From contig NC_030853.1 of NCBI RefSeq assembly GCF_000208745.1, forward strand, positions 19,590,894-19,654,893: 64,000 nt of DNA. Direction: 5' to 3'. The DNA is from Theobroma cacao (taxonomy: Eukaryota; Streptophyta; Magnoliopsida; Malvales; Malvaceae). Within the stretch, counting starts at the first letter, position 1, and every line of letters starts with the position of its first letter. A model generated the notes under the pieces. The model had not been told where the DNA came from, did not search any database, and saw only the letters and a program-made list of their open reading frames with translations. This document shows, in pieces, positions 25,501 through 37,615 of the stretch. The position numbers and the translations under genes are program-made.

Positions 25501-26390
25501 CCATTTATAGATATCTCCAAAAGTGTCATGCCGCCACTTATTTAAAGCTTCCACAAGATTCTTTAATGCTGTAGTAAAATTATTTCCATCAAAGCTCCAA
25601 TTTTCTTTCACAAAGTTTGTAAATCTAGGATACGTCATACAAGAGGCTTTGAATCTAAAATCTTTTTGCAGTTTGTTTACTTGGAGAAATATTTGGGCAA
25701 TGAACTAAACTTGAATGGTGATCTTAATGAGTTCTGCGAAGATTCAAGACCTCTGCATAAGGAATAAATCACACCAAGCTTCATTAATAATTGCCCTGTC
25801 AAGCCTTACTATGATGAAATTCAACCATTCTCTTTTACTACACTAGCTATATTTTAAACCCAATGCTCTTGATCAAAAAGGTTACAGTAATTCATGCACT
25901 CAATCATTTGGTTACAGTGATTTAAATTCAAACTTCTTCTACCTTTTTTTTCATTAGGTGAGATGACTTGATTAAAATCACCTCTTACCATCCAAAGCAT
26001 ATTATGTAAAATACTAGCCAAGCAAAAGGATTGCCTCAAACCTTTCCTTTATTCCACATCAAGACTTCCATAAATAGTAATTCGAAGTCATTTTCTTTCA
26101 GACAAGCTAACTGTTGCATGAATTAATTGGGAAAAGTAAGCAAGAACTTCCACTTTCACACTTGCCTCATTCTAAAGTATCCAAATTCCTCTCGAAAAAC
26201 CATCTGATTCAAACCAAAAAAAAAAAGGAAGACCAATTCGATGACATATCTTATTGGCTTTAGTGTCATAGATTTTCAGCTCTAAGATAATCACAATATG
26301 TAAATTGTAGATTTTTATCAAATTCTTCACATTTCTAACACAACGTCAAGAGGCAACCGTTCTCACGTTTCAACTCAACACATTAACCAT
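22570..26390 (-). pseudogene. LINE ORF2, heavily decayed
   Basis: Endonuclease traces occur near 26390-25850 (NVLS, then VRGDFNQVISPNEKKGRRSL). RT pieces follow: NKSLGFDGFPTSF (about 25000-25080), QFRPISLCSMPLKIISKVLV (24810-24880), and CFANDLMLF near 24360, where the second catalytic Asp is missing. A thumb-like region runs to 23894 and a degraded zinc-binding region is at 23486-23115. The RNase H start (VKFNVDRSV, then GGLIRDENGNW) is at about 22800-22720 and its next helix (VEFDSLLAI) near 22610. The frame breaks repeatedly. Confidence 0.8.
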
Positions 26391-26459
26391 AAATAAAATA
26401 AAAAGGAAAAAGGCCAACTATAGATGGATGCCATAGCACCAGCAAGTTAATCCTACATA

Positions 26460-28105
26460 ATGTCTATTGCCCCTACTTCCAACTCCAAATCAACCGAAGT
26501 ACAAGCAATATTCATCTCATTGGATCTCTTAACATCCATCATGTCAACTCCTTTTCTCTTGCAACACCTTTAACCCCTACTCCTAAATTATCCTCCTTCC
26601 CTCCATGTTATTGAAAAGAAGAAATGTTTGAATTTGGGTCAATAACTTTAGGGACATGATTGAAAAAAAGTACCCCCATTATTGCATTTTGATTTTTTTA
26701 TTAAAGTTATCATATTAGTAACAGCAAGCGGAACTGATTTTTCCTTAATTTGACTTCCTTTATTATGCATAAGATTATGCTTTGATGAAGCTATCTTAGC
26801 ATTTACAGTAACAGAATTTCTATTAAACACATTCGCATAAGCTTGGAGGTTCTTCTTCAAAGTTTCTTTATCCTCAAACCTTGCCATATTATTCCTTGTC
26901 TTGATCATTATTTGTTTTGGAATCTGTTGTTCCATTGTCTCAAGGATTACTTCCTCCTCTCCTTAGGTGGCATTCTCATTTTTTAGAATGTAAAAATGGG
27001 AAACAAATCTTGATGCAGCTTTTGGAGCCTTTTCTTATACAGTAACTTTAGTTTTAGACTCAGTACCTCTTTTTGACCTTATCTTAGCATTCTTCTTATA
27101 ATTCTTCTTGGCAACCATCCAGGGACAAAATTTAGATGATTCATAATCCTTCTCGAAAACCTTGTTCAACTTAGCCATCTTAAAAGCTTGTTCCTCGGAG
27201 AGGCCTTCATGTTCTTTTTGTTTCATGAGACGTCTTCTACATTTTGACCAAATTTGCCATAATGGAAGCACATTATTTTCAACCCTTTGTGCTCAACTTT
27301 TTGCCATCTCCTTCCTATGAAAACCTTAGGCACTTATAAGGAGTTGGTGATATCAATTTCTACTCACATACTAGCAAACTTACCTCTTGTCGCATAAGAG
27401 GTGGTGTGATCCACCTTAAGTGTATTCCTTAAAACATTCCCAATCCTTGTTAAAATTAACCTCGCAATCATAGAACTTGAGGGGCATTCTTGGAAATCAG
27501 ATCCATGCTGTGATTGAGTCAATAGATGCTTCATTAGATCTGAATCTTGGCGACCATTTTCTAATGGTTAAATAGTGATCTGCAATAATCCAAGGTCCTC
27601 TTAATACATGATTGTAATATTATTTCTTATTAAAACGAAAACAATAAAACCATTGTTCAAATCAACAGTTTGAAAATCTCCAACTAAAGACCAAAGCTGC
27701 TTCACTCAATTACACAGATATGTGTTAACTAATATTTCTTCCCAACAGTTTGACTATTAAAGTATTCCTCCATGGTTTCCTGATTCCTTTTTTCTCTTTT
27801 TGGGTAAGCTTTATGTAAGGCCTTCCTATCACAGCTTCAATATTATCATCATCTGAATCTAGGTCCTTCATAATCTCACCCTCCTCTTCAAATTCCTCTT
27901 CATTTGAGAAGACCCCTTGATCTTCGTGCATTAGGATACCTCAATAAGACATTCTTGCTAGTCCATTTTGCACTAGATTTTTATTTTGGTCGGAAAGATT
28001 ATTCTCCATCTTGAAACAATCTCTCTTTGATCACACTTTATCAACAATCCTTACTTTTTCATTCCTGATTATCGGAGAGGGGTCTCTCGTTGAGTCCGCC
28101 TCCAT
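26460..28105 (-). pseudogene. LINE ORF1 (DUF4283/zinc-knuckle type)
   Basis: Gag-like ORF1 of the second LINE. It begins with an ATG at 28105 in a stretch encoding MEADSTRDPSPIIRNEK. An acidic segment is followed by RPYIKLTQKEKKGIRKPWRN and LIVKLLGRNIS (27931-27725), the start of the DUF4283 region common in plant LINE ORF1. A degenerate CCHC knuckle (CFHYGKFGQN) is coded near 27270-27230, then a lysine-rich tail to about 26460. Several stops and frame changes break it. The type of ORF1 differs from the RRM type in the neighbouring LINE, so the two elements belong to different subfamilies. Confidence 0.7.
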
Positions 28106-28150
28106 GGAGATGCAGGAAACTATGGTTTTTCATAGTTCGGTGCAAGTTAG

Positions 28151-28668
28151 CCAAAATCCCTTAATGTGCACTCATTGAGCTTTGCAAGTAATGGAAATAA
28201 TAAGTTTAAGGACCATGATTTGACCAATTTTTGATTAGTTAACATTGAAAGTATAAGAAAATATATATATATAAGTGGAAAAATGGAAGTGTTCTTATGA
28301 AAAACACAAATTATAGAAATATTATGTCTAAAACAAAATTATTTCATAGGAAATAGAAATAAATTTTAAGATTGTAAAAATAAATTAAATGAGACAATAC
28401 ATATTGACATCATTTTAGTAATGAATAGTTTCTCAATAATTAGTTATATATATATAAAATGATATAAGTAAAAATTTAATCATTTTGTTATATTACACCA
28501 TCAATTAATTATTGAAAATTTATAAAGTTTGAAACTTAATTTTTTAAACCACGAATTAGAAATATTAATTTATATATAAACACATTTTAAGAAAAATACA
28601 AATAAATCAATAAATAAAAAAGAACGATGTTCATTTCAACTTAGCATTAATTTATTCAATACTAATAA
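28151..28668. other. AT-rich spacer, no gene seen
   Basis: Very AT-rich DNA with no frame of note. It lies between the LINE 5' end and the hAT target duplication at 28669-28676. Confidence 0.6.
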
Positions 28669-29239
28669 AGCACAATCAGACCTGGCCCATTGAGTCACTC
28701 ATTTTTTATTAAAAGTGAGGTGGGTTGGGCTTGAATTTTTCAAACCCATATTAGAACCAAGCCTAGATAGGCCAACCCATCTGGTTAGTGGGTTGTCCCG
28801 GGTTAGGGTGGGCCAGCCTTGTGGGCTAGAAGAAAAAATTAAATTCATAATTTTATATATTTAGCTATACAAAATTAATAATTTAGTTACCAATGGTATT
28901 GATTATTTTTTATATTTCAATGTCTTTAATCTTTACAGTCAAATTAATAATTGGATTTATATTTGATGCACTGATAGTGTATAACTTTTATACACTGTCA
29001 ACTCAAAATGTGCCACCTCATTAATGAGGTAAAATAAAAACCTTTTAAGGACTTAAAATTAAATATTAAAAATTTATAATGATTAATTAAATAAAAAATA
29101 AAATATTTTCATTTTTTAATCTCTTTCAATCATTCTTGTTCTTGTTATCCTCTTTTCTATTTCTCACTAACTCCATCATTTTCTTTTTTTCTTCTTCTTC
29201 CATTAAAATTAGGTTTACAAAATTTTGTAACTTCAAGAG

Positions 29240-30787
29240 TGTCAAACCCTGTTCTATAAAATAATTATGACGTCATTTACATGCTCAATAGAATGTTTGC
29301 ATATTTAGGAAGTTCGAGGAATCGTTAAAAGACGATATTGCCCCTAATAGTACCATTCAGTTGATTAAGCCTCGAACTAGTTCAAATAGGATTTTAAGGT
29401 GAAATTAAGAGTTTCACAGTTCATGGATGACTCAAAATGGTAATTCGGAGTTCGAAGATCAATTTGGAGTCAAATCAAAATTTTCACTATCTATGGGTAA
29501 AATGATCATTTGCCACTTGGGGACAAAATGAGAATTTTTAGAAAAAAAATTTTTGGCCCCATTTAACTTATTGGAGTATGATTTGAGTATTGGAGTATAA
29601 TTTGAGGGTTTGGCAGTGAAAAAGTTTAATTTCGGTGATTTTTGGAGTGTAGGGGCAAAATCGTAATTTTTCCATCCGCGGATAAAATTTGAGATTACGA
29701 GAGAATTTAGATCACATTTGACAAATTGGAGAATGGTATGAGTATAAGGGATGAAAAATATATCTATGAGCAATTTTTCAGTTTTTGGGGTAAAAATGTA
29801 ATTTTTGACTTTTACTAGGGCAAAAGTGTAAATTTCAAAACTTACTCCACCAAGACTTTGGATAAGTCTGAGAATTTTATCTAAGCTATGGATATGTGGG
29901 ACAAGTGTATGGTGAAATTTTGGAAACAAATGGATGGCTAGAATTTAAGAAATTAATAAAACAAAAAAATGAATAAAATAATATTATATTATTTAGCCTT
30001 TAAAAAGGCCAAAATTTCCAGAATTCTCATCTTCTTCAAGCTGTCCAAACTAGGAGAGAAAAGGGGGAAAAGAAATAAGAACCCTAGCTGAAAAATTTGG
30101 GAAAAATCAAGAGAAATCAAGAAATCAAGCATTAAAAAGGTAAATTTCATAAACCGGGAAATTTTGATGAAAAGAAATTGTTTGGTATAGATTGAAACGA
30201 ATTTTGTGTTATGAACATTATTGAGATATAACGTTTTTATATTGTCTCCATCTACTCGGCTTTAGATGCTTTTGATGGTAATTGTTTACTCACTGAGATT
30301 ATGTAATCATAATCTCACCCCTTTTCCTATCCATTTTTCAGGTTCAGGACAGTTTGTTGATAGTTGATTAACTCGAGAATTAATCTCGGAGTTGCATCGA
30401 CAAAATTGTAGGTTCACAGACTCGCACCTTATTGGTTAGTTGGGGGCCCACGTGTCATTGTAAAAGTAATTTTATACTTTAGTTATTTGATTTAAAGTAT
30501 GTATGAACATATTTAGCTTTTACACCATGTTTTTGGCAGGTTTTGGTGTTTTTGAAGAAAAATGACGAAAATGCCCTTGTGAGCTAAAACATAATATTTT
30601 ATTGTTTTGAGTTGGAAACGACTTATGATTTCTTGAAATGCGAGATTTAATGACTGTCGCTCACCGGAGAGATGCGGAAGCTGATGCTAAGCCTTGCAGG
30701 GTTTCGATCGACATTCGGGGTAATAAGTGCCTATCGGGAAGTCGTGGCGGTTGTCACGGGCCCGATGGGGAGTTCCAGGTCGTGACA
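29240..30787 (-). mobile_element. Solo LTR, TGTCACGACC family (short form)
   Basis: A 1,548-bp sequence bounded by TGTCAAACCC and GTCGTGACA. A perfect 5-bp duplication AAGAG flanks it (29235-29239 and 30788-30792). It lies in the left arm of the MULE-like element. Its right end is the inverse of the left end of the LTR at 34174, so the two are relatives in opposite orientation. No primer site or coding region adjoins it, so it is a solo LTR. Strand is set by that comparison only. Confidence 0.82.
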
Positions 30788-30894
30788 AAGAGTCATTTTT
30801 AGATTCTTTTCTTATTCTTTAGAAATTGAGAAAACAAGATTCAAATAAATAAATCTTATTAGTATAATTTTATTTAGTCAACAATTTTGCTTAT

Positions 30895-33393
30895 TGTAGA
30901 CACCCATTTTAAAAAAAATTCAAAAAAATAATAAAAAAATATAAAATAAAATAATGAAAAAAAAAAAGAATGGCTGGGTGTAAGCCCAACCATCCTTTCC
31001 CCCAACCACCATGAGTGATGGGGTTCTGGCCACCAACTCCTTGGTGCTAGAACCCCATTACCGGGTGGTCTAAATTTTTGGACAACCTAGCTTTTAAAAG
31101 ATTCACGACTTGCAAAAAAAAAACGGGGTGCAGATTTTGAAAAACCAGAGAAAGCTAGATCCAAAAAAAAACACCAATCCTGTAAAAACAAAAAAAAAAC
31201 TAAATTCATCAATAAAAAATCTCATTTTTTCTTCAAACAACCGAGACCTGCAAACCCAAAATACCCTAGTTTTCTACCAGCAGACTACCCTAGCCACAAT
31301 AACAAAAGATCAAAAATCACAATCCACAACCAAAATAAAAAAATAAAAAAAATACAATGAGTGAAAAGGGAGGGGGTTTGGTTGGAGGATTGGTAGCTCA
31401 TTTTTAGAGAGATTTGGAGGAGGTATTGTGCCGCCGGTGGGGTGCTTAAGTTTGGGGTTTTCTGCTGTCGTCGGTTAGGAGGAAGTAAGCTCGGTTCGTC
31501 GTCACCTAGGAGAAAAGAGGTTTGGCCTTGCCGTCGGTGAAAGGAAAGAGGCGGAGAGAGGAGATCTAAGTGGCACCAACAAAGGGAGCAAAGCTCGATT
31601 CAGGCAACAAGAGAAAAAGAAGAGTGAGCGGCAGTGGGGAGAAGTTCGATCGACGGTAAAAGAGAGTAAAAGGAACGCTTCCATGCTGTCGGTGGGTCGG
31701 TTGAGAGGAAGGAAAGAGAGGATGGGAGGTTAGAGAGAGGATAGAGAACTGCCATCGTAGAGAGAGAAAGTGAAAGAAGAAAATGGGGAGAGAAGAGAAA
31801 AAAATGGTTTATATATTAAGGCTTGGAGGCAAAACGGTGTAGTTGTGGGAGAACTCAAAAGACTCTTCCTAAGTGCTTGAAACGGTGCCATTTTGGACCT
31901 TAAGGGAGACTACTAAAGCGGGTCGAGCCAAACCCAAAGGGAGCTATTGGGTTCCTTGGACGTTGGGCTTCAATAGTCCAAGTTTGGTATGGACTCCTTT
32001 GGACCTTATTATTTGGATTACTATTAGGCTATTTGTTTATGATGCTTATTGGGCCATTTTAATTTTTTTTTAGTTTAGTTTTGGGTTATTTGTTTATTAT
32101 TTTTATTGGGCTATTTATTTTTTATCTAGTTTTAATTAGGTCTCTAAATTTAAAAGCTATGCTTTTAGTTTTACTTAAAAGTCACTAATTAAAATAATAG
32201 CTTATTACTTGGATGATACCGATGATGGGATAATCGGTCGGAACGCGAAGGGTCGCAATCCTGGGTTAATTTTTTCTAGATTCGGAATACGAATTAAGGC
32301 TCCACCAGTACGATGGGAGGGCCTCGATTTTGAGTTTTCGAGATTTTTATTTTAAATAAATAAAATTTTACTACTTAAAAAAATTAGTCAAAAATAAAAA
32401 AAATATGATAAAAAGTATAAATAAATAATAAATAAATAAAAATTTTGTTTCACCAAGATAACATAGAATCACAAATAATTTATAATGTATCTAATTACAA
32501 AAAAGGAAAATATAAGAGAAACTTAGAATGAAAAAGATAAAAAAATAAATAACAAAAAATATATAATAAATAAAAATAAATAATAAAAATAAACTTCATA
32601 AACATAGCATATATCTTTATTGCATCATGCAAATCATGGCATATAGATATTTTTGTCCACGAGTTAAGTCCCGATGGTGGGATTTTTTCGAAGATCTTGC
32701 GAAGGCGAGTTTCTCTCAGAAAGCTCCCTAGGTGAAAGGATGTCCTCGGGTCCCACCAGTATGATGGGAAGGCTCGAGAAACATTTTTAATAAAAAGGCT
32801 TTTGCTCGTAATAGGTTCATATTCACGAAAACATTATTTTTAAAGAAAAACATATGATAACCCCGATGATGGGATTTATTCATCGAATTTGCGAAGGTAA
32901 CTTTCTCGGATAATTCCCTAGGTGAGAGAACATCCCGAATCCCACCAACATGATGGGCGGATTCAAGAAATATCCTCAATAAAAGGTGTTCGTTTGGCAT
33001 TGTCTCAATATTATGCCATGCATTACACAATTGCATCACATGTGCGTCAAACTCGTAAAATTAAATAAAATATTTTAATAAATAATAATTAAGGGAACAT
33101 AAAAATAAATCAATGGGCTAGGATAATGCATGATTAAATGGTATCGTTCGAAGAACGGGCGTTATAGGGGTGCTAATCTTTCCCTATGCGTAATTGTACT
33201 CTCGAACCCAATTTTAAATAAGAGCACGTAAACCAGTTTATCATTCTTTTGACGAATTTAAAATTAATTTAAGATCTCGTTGAATAGAACAAATTCATCA
33301 GGTGGCCAATCACACCTAACAAAAAAGAATGGTGACGACTCTCCAAGTTAACCACGTCTAGCGGTCGGGTTCCCGGACTTGCACGTTGCGACA
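30895..33393 (+). mobile_element. Solo LTR of the Ogre-like family
   Basis: A 2,499-bp LTR from TGTAGACACCC to GTTGCGACA, flanked by the perfect 5-bp duplication CTTAT (30890-30894 and 33394-33398). Both ends and the internal modules match the LTR of the Ogre-like element at 12567-15396, here in plus orientation. The sequence has diverged strongly in between. It is a product of recombination between two LTRs of one element. A hairpin at 31020-31056 lies at the same distance from the LTR start as those in the large element. Confidence 0.88.
31020..31056 (+). repeat. Hairpin near the start of the Ogre-family solo LTR
   Basis: GGGGTTCT...AGAACCCC closes a long stem with CACCAA pairing to TTGGTG around a 4-base loop; one wobble pair and one bulged C. 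It lies 125-162 bases from the LTR start. Confidence 0.7.
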
Positions 33394-34173
33394 CTTATAA
33401 ATAACACATTAAGTCCAAAATTGTTCTTTTTCCACAGGCATTTAGGTTTTTTTTCCCTTAGAATGCACTCAGAAAACTCCTAATACCTATTAAAACTAAA
33501 ATTCTTTTAAGGTGTTACTTTAACATTTTACTAAAACCCAAAATGCTAATAAATTTAAACTTGAGATGTTAAAGTAAATCACATGTTTTTTGGTATTTAA
33601 ACCAAAATCATTGTTCATATGAAATGTTATATAAACATTATAATTTTTAACTAAACCTCACGTTTTCAAGATTTTAAATGAAAATCAATCCAATTTAATG
33701 GGATGTTACTAACCATTTTACAAGAGTTTGAAAATCAACTACATGAATTTCCATTTGCAACACCATGAGAAAGGAAAGTGTGATATGGCTTCTAAGAAAA
33801 GAACATGTTTTGGCTTAATCTTGTTAATTAGAAGCAAAATTATTAACTTAATAAACTTTTGCATGAAAGTTTTATATATTTAAATCTTGTTTTTCAATCT
33901 CTCAAAAAAGAATAAGAAAAGAATCTAAATTGCTCTTGAAGTTGTAGAATTTTGCAAAACTTAATTTTAATGGAAGAAGAGGAGAAGAAGATGATGGAGT
34001 TTGAGAGATATATATGAGAACAAGAAAAAGACTATCTGAAAGATAAAAAGTGAAAATATTTTTTTGTTTAATTAATTATTATAAACTTTTTAATATTTAA
34101 TTTTTAGTTCTTAAAGATTTTTTATTTTACCTCATTAATGAGGTGTCATATTTTGGTGAACTGACAGTGCATA

Positions 34174-37100
34174 TGTCACGACCCGGAACTCCCCATCGAG
34201 CCCGTGACAACCGTCACGAAGCCTCAACAAACATTCTTCACCCCGAATGTCGATCGAAACCTCGCAAGGCTCTCGTATCAGCTTTCGCACTTCCCCGGTG
34301 AGCAATAGTTATCAAATAATCAAAATACGAAGGATTACAAATCATTTCCAAATCATAACATAACATTTTTTTTGCTCACAAGGGCTTTTTTGTCATTTTT
34401 GTCGAAAATCTCGAAACTTGATAAAAATGTAGTAGGTAAGCTCAAAATATATATTTAATGATTTAAAAAAAATTAAGTAACTAAAACGTTCATTTGAAGT
34501 GAAAATTTGACCATTTGAATATAATAAAAAATATTCAATAAAATAAATTATTTTCTTGTAAAATAATTTTCATAAAACTATCGGTACATAATTCTTATAG
34601 CGTAAAAGATAATTATATTCATATATACTATAAAGCAAATAACCAAAGCATAAAATTTCTTTTACAGTGACACGTGGGCCCATATCTATCCAAAATGCAT
34701 CGGAAGCTGGAAACCTACAGCTTTTACCGATTCGAGTCCAAATGAAGGTCCTTGTTCAAGTCAGCTAACTACGAAATTCCCTGAGCCTGAAATGTGAGGA
34801 AATGAGGGTGGTGAGATTATAAAATCCCAGTGAGTAAACAGATACCATCTAAACTATCTAAAGTCGAGTAAATGGAGACAATTAAAATAAATCATCATAC
34901 TGTAATTTCATTACCATTCAACTCATTTCAACCAAATAAAATCAATCCATAAAAATCGAGTAATCAACTTGGCTTATGAATTTCTTAAAACTTTGGCTCG
35001 TGCCAAAACTCATACTCGGTGATACCTTGCGCAGGGCATCTAACCGAGTCCGCCAAGGCTGTTAAAATTTTGTATACACTTAAAATATATTTTTGTTTGA
35101 GAAAAATACAGCCGTTCCTTGGCGTTGGCTGAGTTCCCCTTCACGTGGTGGTTTGGCGTGAAGTGAACCCTAAGCTATACCCCAGGAGATACCCTACGCG
35201 CCTCTCCGTTCGAGGTAATAATATAATGGAGTTTACCGTGCCCCTCTAATAGGCTGGTCCACGGAACCCCCTCTGCAGTAAATAATTAATATATACTCCA
35301 CCAATTCAATAAAATTCATTCTAGCATGGCATGGCAATTTATCACAATCTAGCCTCTCAAGGCTGAATACACAATACAAATAATTCTGACACCAAAATCA
35401 ATTTAGCCATTCATGCTCATATATTGTCATAAGCCATTCAATTTAAAACCATAAATTTACAACACAAGCAGGCAGTCTCCAATTACTCTATTTTCAAAAC
35501 CAATATTCGATTTTTCAGAAAATTTATAAAATCATTTTATAAAATCACAATTTCTCTTAAAACATAGCAATTTACCATTTAAACCCATTTTTCATAAAAT
35601 CACACAATTGTATAAAACTACTCTAGATAATTAAGACGATAATAAGTTTACTCACAGTATTAGGAGTAGAAATACTCCTATCTTCCGCCCTCGGGTGCAG
35701 TCTCTTACCCGAAACAATTGACTCACCACCTATCCATAATCCATGACACAAAATTCAATAAATTGTGTCAATTTATCATAAATTATTTCAGGCTCTTATC
35801 CATGCGTATGCACTAGATAGGATTTGAAATGTCTAGACAATCGCTTAATTGCGGTGTCCGACCTAACTCGCCTATACACGGTGTAAATTCCTAAAATCCC
35901 CAATTCGACTCCAATTCCATCCATTTCAATTTCAATTATCCAATTATATCCACAATACCTCAATGACTGTGAATTTGGTCCAATTTATCAGTCCGGACTA
36001 TAAATTACGCTTTTACCCCTAGTGGGTAAAAATTTCAATTTATTGCACCGAAAATTCCCATTTAATTTCCAACCTCATAATTCATCATTTTTCCACCCAA
36101 TTCTCTTAAAATAAAGTCAACCTCATCCTCACATACCATTGGCTAGATTCGGCCTAGAGAAATTCATGGAGAAGATAAATATTTTTCTTGTTGTTTTACT
36201 CATAAACATGCTAAACTAACACTAAACACTAACATAGCTCAAAATCAAATTTATCTAACAACTTTCTCTCTCTAAACCCATATGACCAGAATTGAAATCA
36301 TCCTCAAATCACATGATTCAACCATGAAAAATGATGGAAAATGCATGGGAAAGGTAAAGCACAAGACAAATTTAAGAAATGTTACCTTTTTTCACTTGAT
36401 TTTTGAATTTCCACCTATTTTCCCTTTAAATTTCTTGGCTAGGGTTTTATTTTCTCCTTTCTCTCTCTTGTTTCTTGCTTGGCCGAATGTTGAAGAAGAA
36501 GAATGGGTGGGCTGATTTTTTTATGCCTTTTTTATTGTTTAATGAAATAATATTATTTTATTCATATTTTGAATATTTTATTAATTCATTTTTTTTTTCT
36601 AGCCATCCACTTGTCCTACTTTTTTTTCACCATGCATTCCCTTTGACTTATCCAAGTCTTAAGTGAAATTTTCAGATTTTTCCAAAGTTTTGGTGGAGTA
36701 AATTTTTTAAAATTACACTTTTGCCCCCGAACTTTTCAAAAATTACATTTTTACCCCAAAAATTGAAAATTTGCCATAATGCATAATTTTCACTCCTCAT
36801 ACTCATTTCACACTCCAAATAATTAAATTTGATCAAAATCCTTTCAAAAATTAAATTTTCGATTTCGGATGGCAAAATTACCATTTTACCCTTTTACTCC
36901 AAATTATACCGAAATTAAAATTTTTCACTTCTAAACTTCAAATCTTACTCCAATAAGTCAAATGGGGCCAAAAATATTTTCTAAAAATTCTCATTTTATC
37001 CTCAAGTGGCAAATGACCATTTTGCCCCTAGATAGCGAAAATTTTGGTTTGACTCCAAATTGATCCTCGAACTTCGAATTACCATATTAAACCATTCTGG

Positions 37101-37615
37101 GATATTAAAATTCTTAATTTCATCGTAAATTCTCTATTTGATCTAGTTCGAGGTTTAACTCAACTTTGTTGTACCTCTAGGTACAATACTGACTTTTGTA
37201 AATTTTTTTTCGGGACTCTCTTAGCATGCAAACATGCTATCCATCACATGTATGTCATGACAAATATTTTTATAGAGTCGAGCTTGTCATCTTCTCCCCC
37301 ACTTGGATCAACCATATGATCCTTCTTCTTGACTAATTTCGACATCCGGCTAAATATTAATATTTTAAAATTTTTATCTTGTCTCCTTGGTACCTGAAAT
37401 ACCTTATTATGCCTCACTTGACTTCTGAATCACCTTTTATCTCACAAATTCTCCTCCGATAAAATTATTATTATTTTATTGTTATTTTCTCACTTGCGAA
37501 ATATTTTATCCTAAACTACTCCTTTCATCTTTTATCACTTTTAAACATTTTAATTGACCTCAATTTGCATTCGATCAACTTTATTTATCACTATATCAAA
37601 GTATGGAGTATTTCA
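34174..37615 (+). mobile_element. Solo LTR, TGTCACGACC family (long form)
   Basis: A 3,442-bp LTR from TGTCACGACCC to GTATTTCA, flanked by the perfect 5-bp duplication GCATA (34169-34173 and 37616-37620), which lies in the right arm of the MULE-like element. Its first part and the region up to about 37280 are related to the LTR at 29240-30787, but it carries about 350 bp more at the right end and extra internal DNA. No coding region longer than shadows was found. The parent lineage is not identified. Confidence 0.82.

Larger units (their letters stand above)
22566..28150 (-). mobile_element. L1-type LINE, second copy, interrupted in RNase H
   Basis: An older LINE on the minus strand, recognisable by ORF1 (28105 downward) and ORF2 (26390 downward). 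The RNase H coding part reads up to about 22570, then is replaced by the 5' end of the other LINE. This copy is more decayed than the first. Its 3' remainder is not seen between 15397 and 22565, so it would lie beyond the left side of the window. The 5' limit is approximate. Confidence 0.75.

Noticed and set aside
29459..29929. 156-residue minus-strand frame
   Set aside because: It lies wholly inside a solo LTR and has repetitive Phe/Asn/Lys-rich text without a domain.
31110..31346. Lysine/asparagine-rich 78-residue frame
   Set aside because: Low-complexity A-rich DNA inside the Ogre-family solo LTR.
32728..33039. 103-residue minus-strand frame with repeated SAHHVGGIRD and SHHTGGTRG words
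   Set aside because: The repetition comes from the repeated LTR module, not from a protein.
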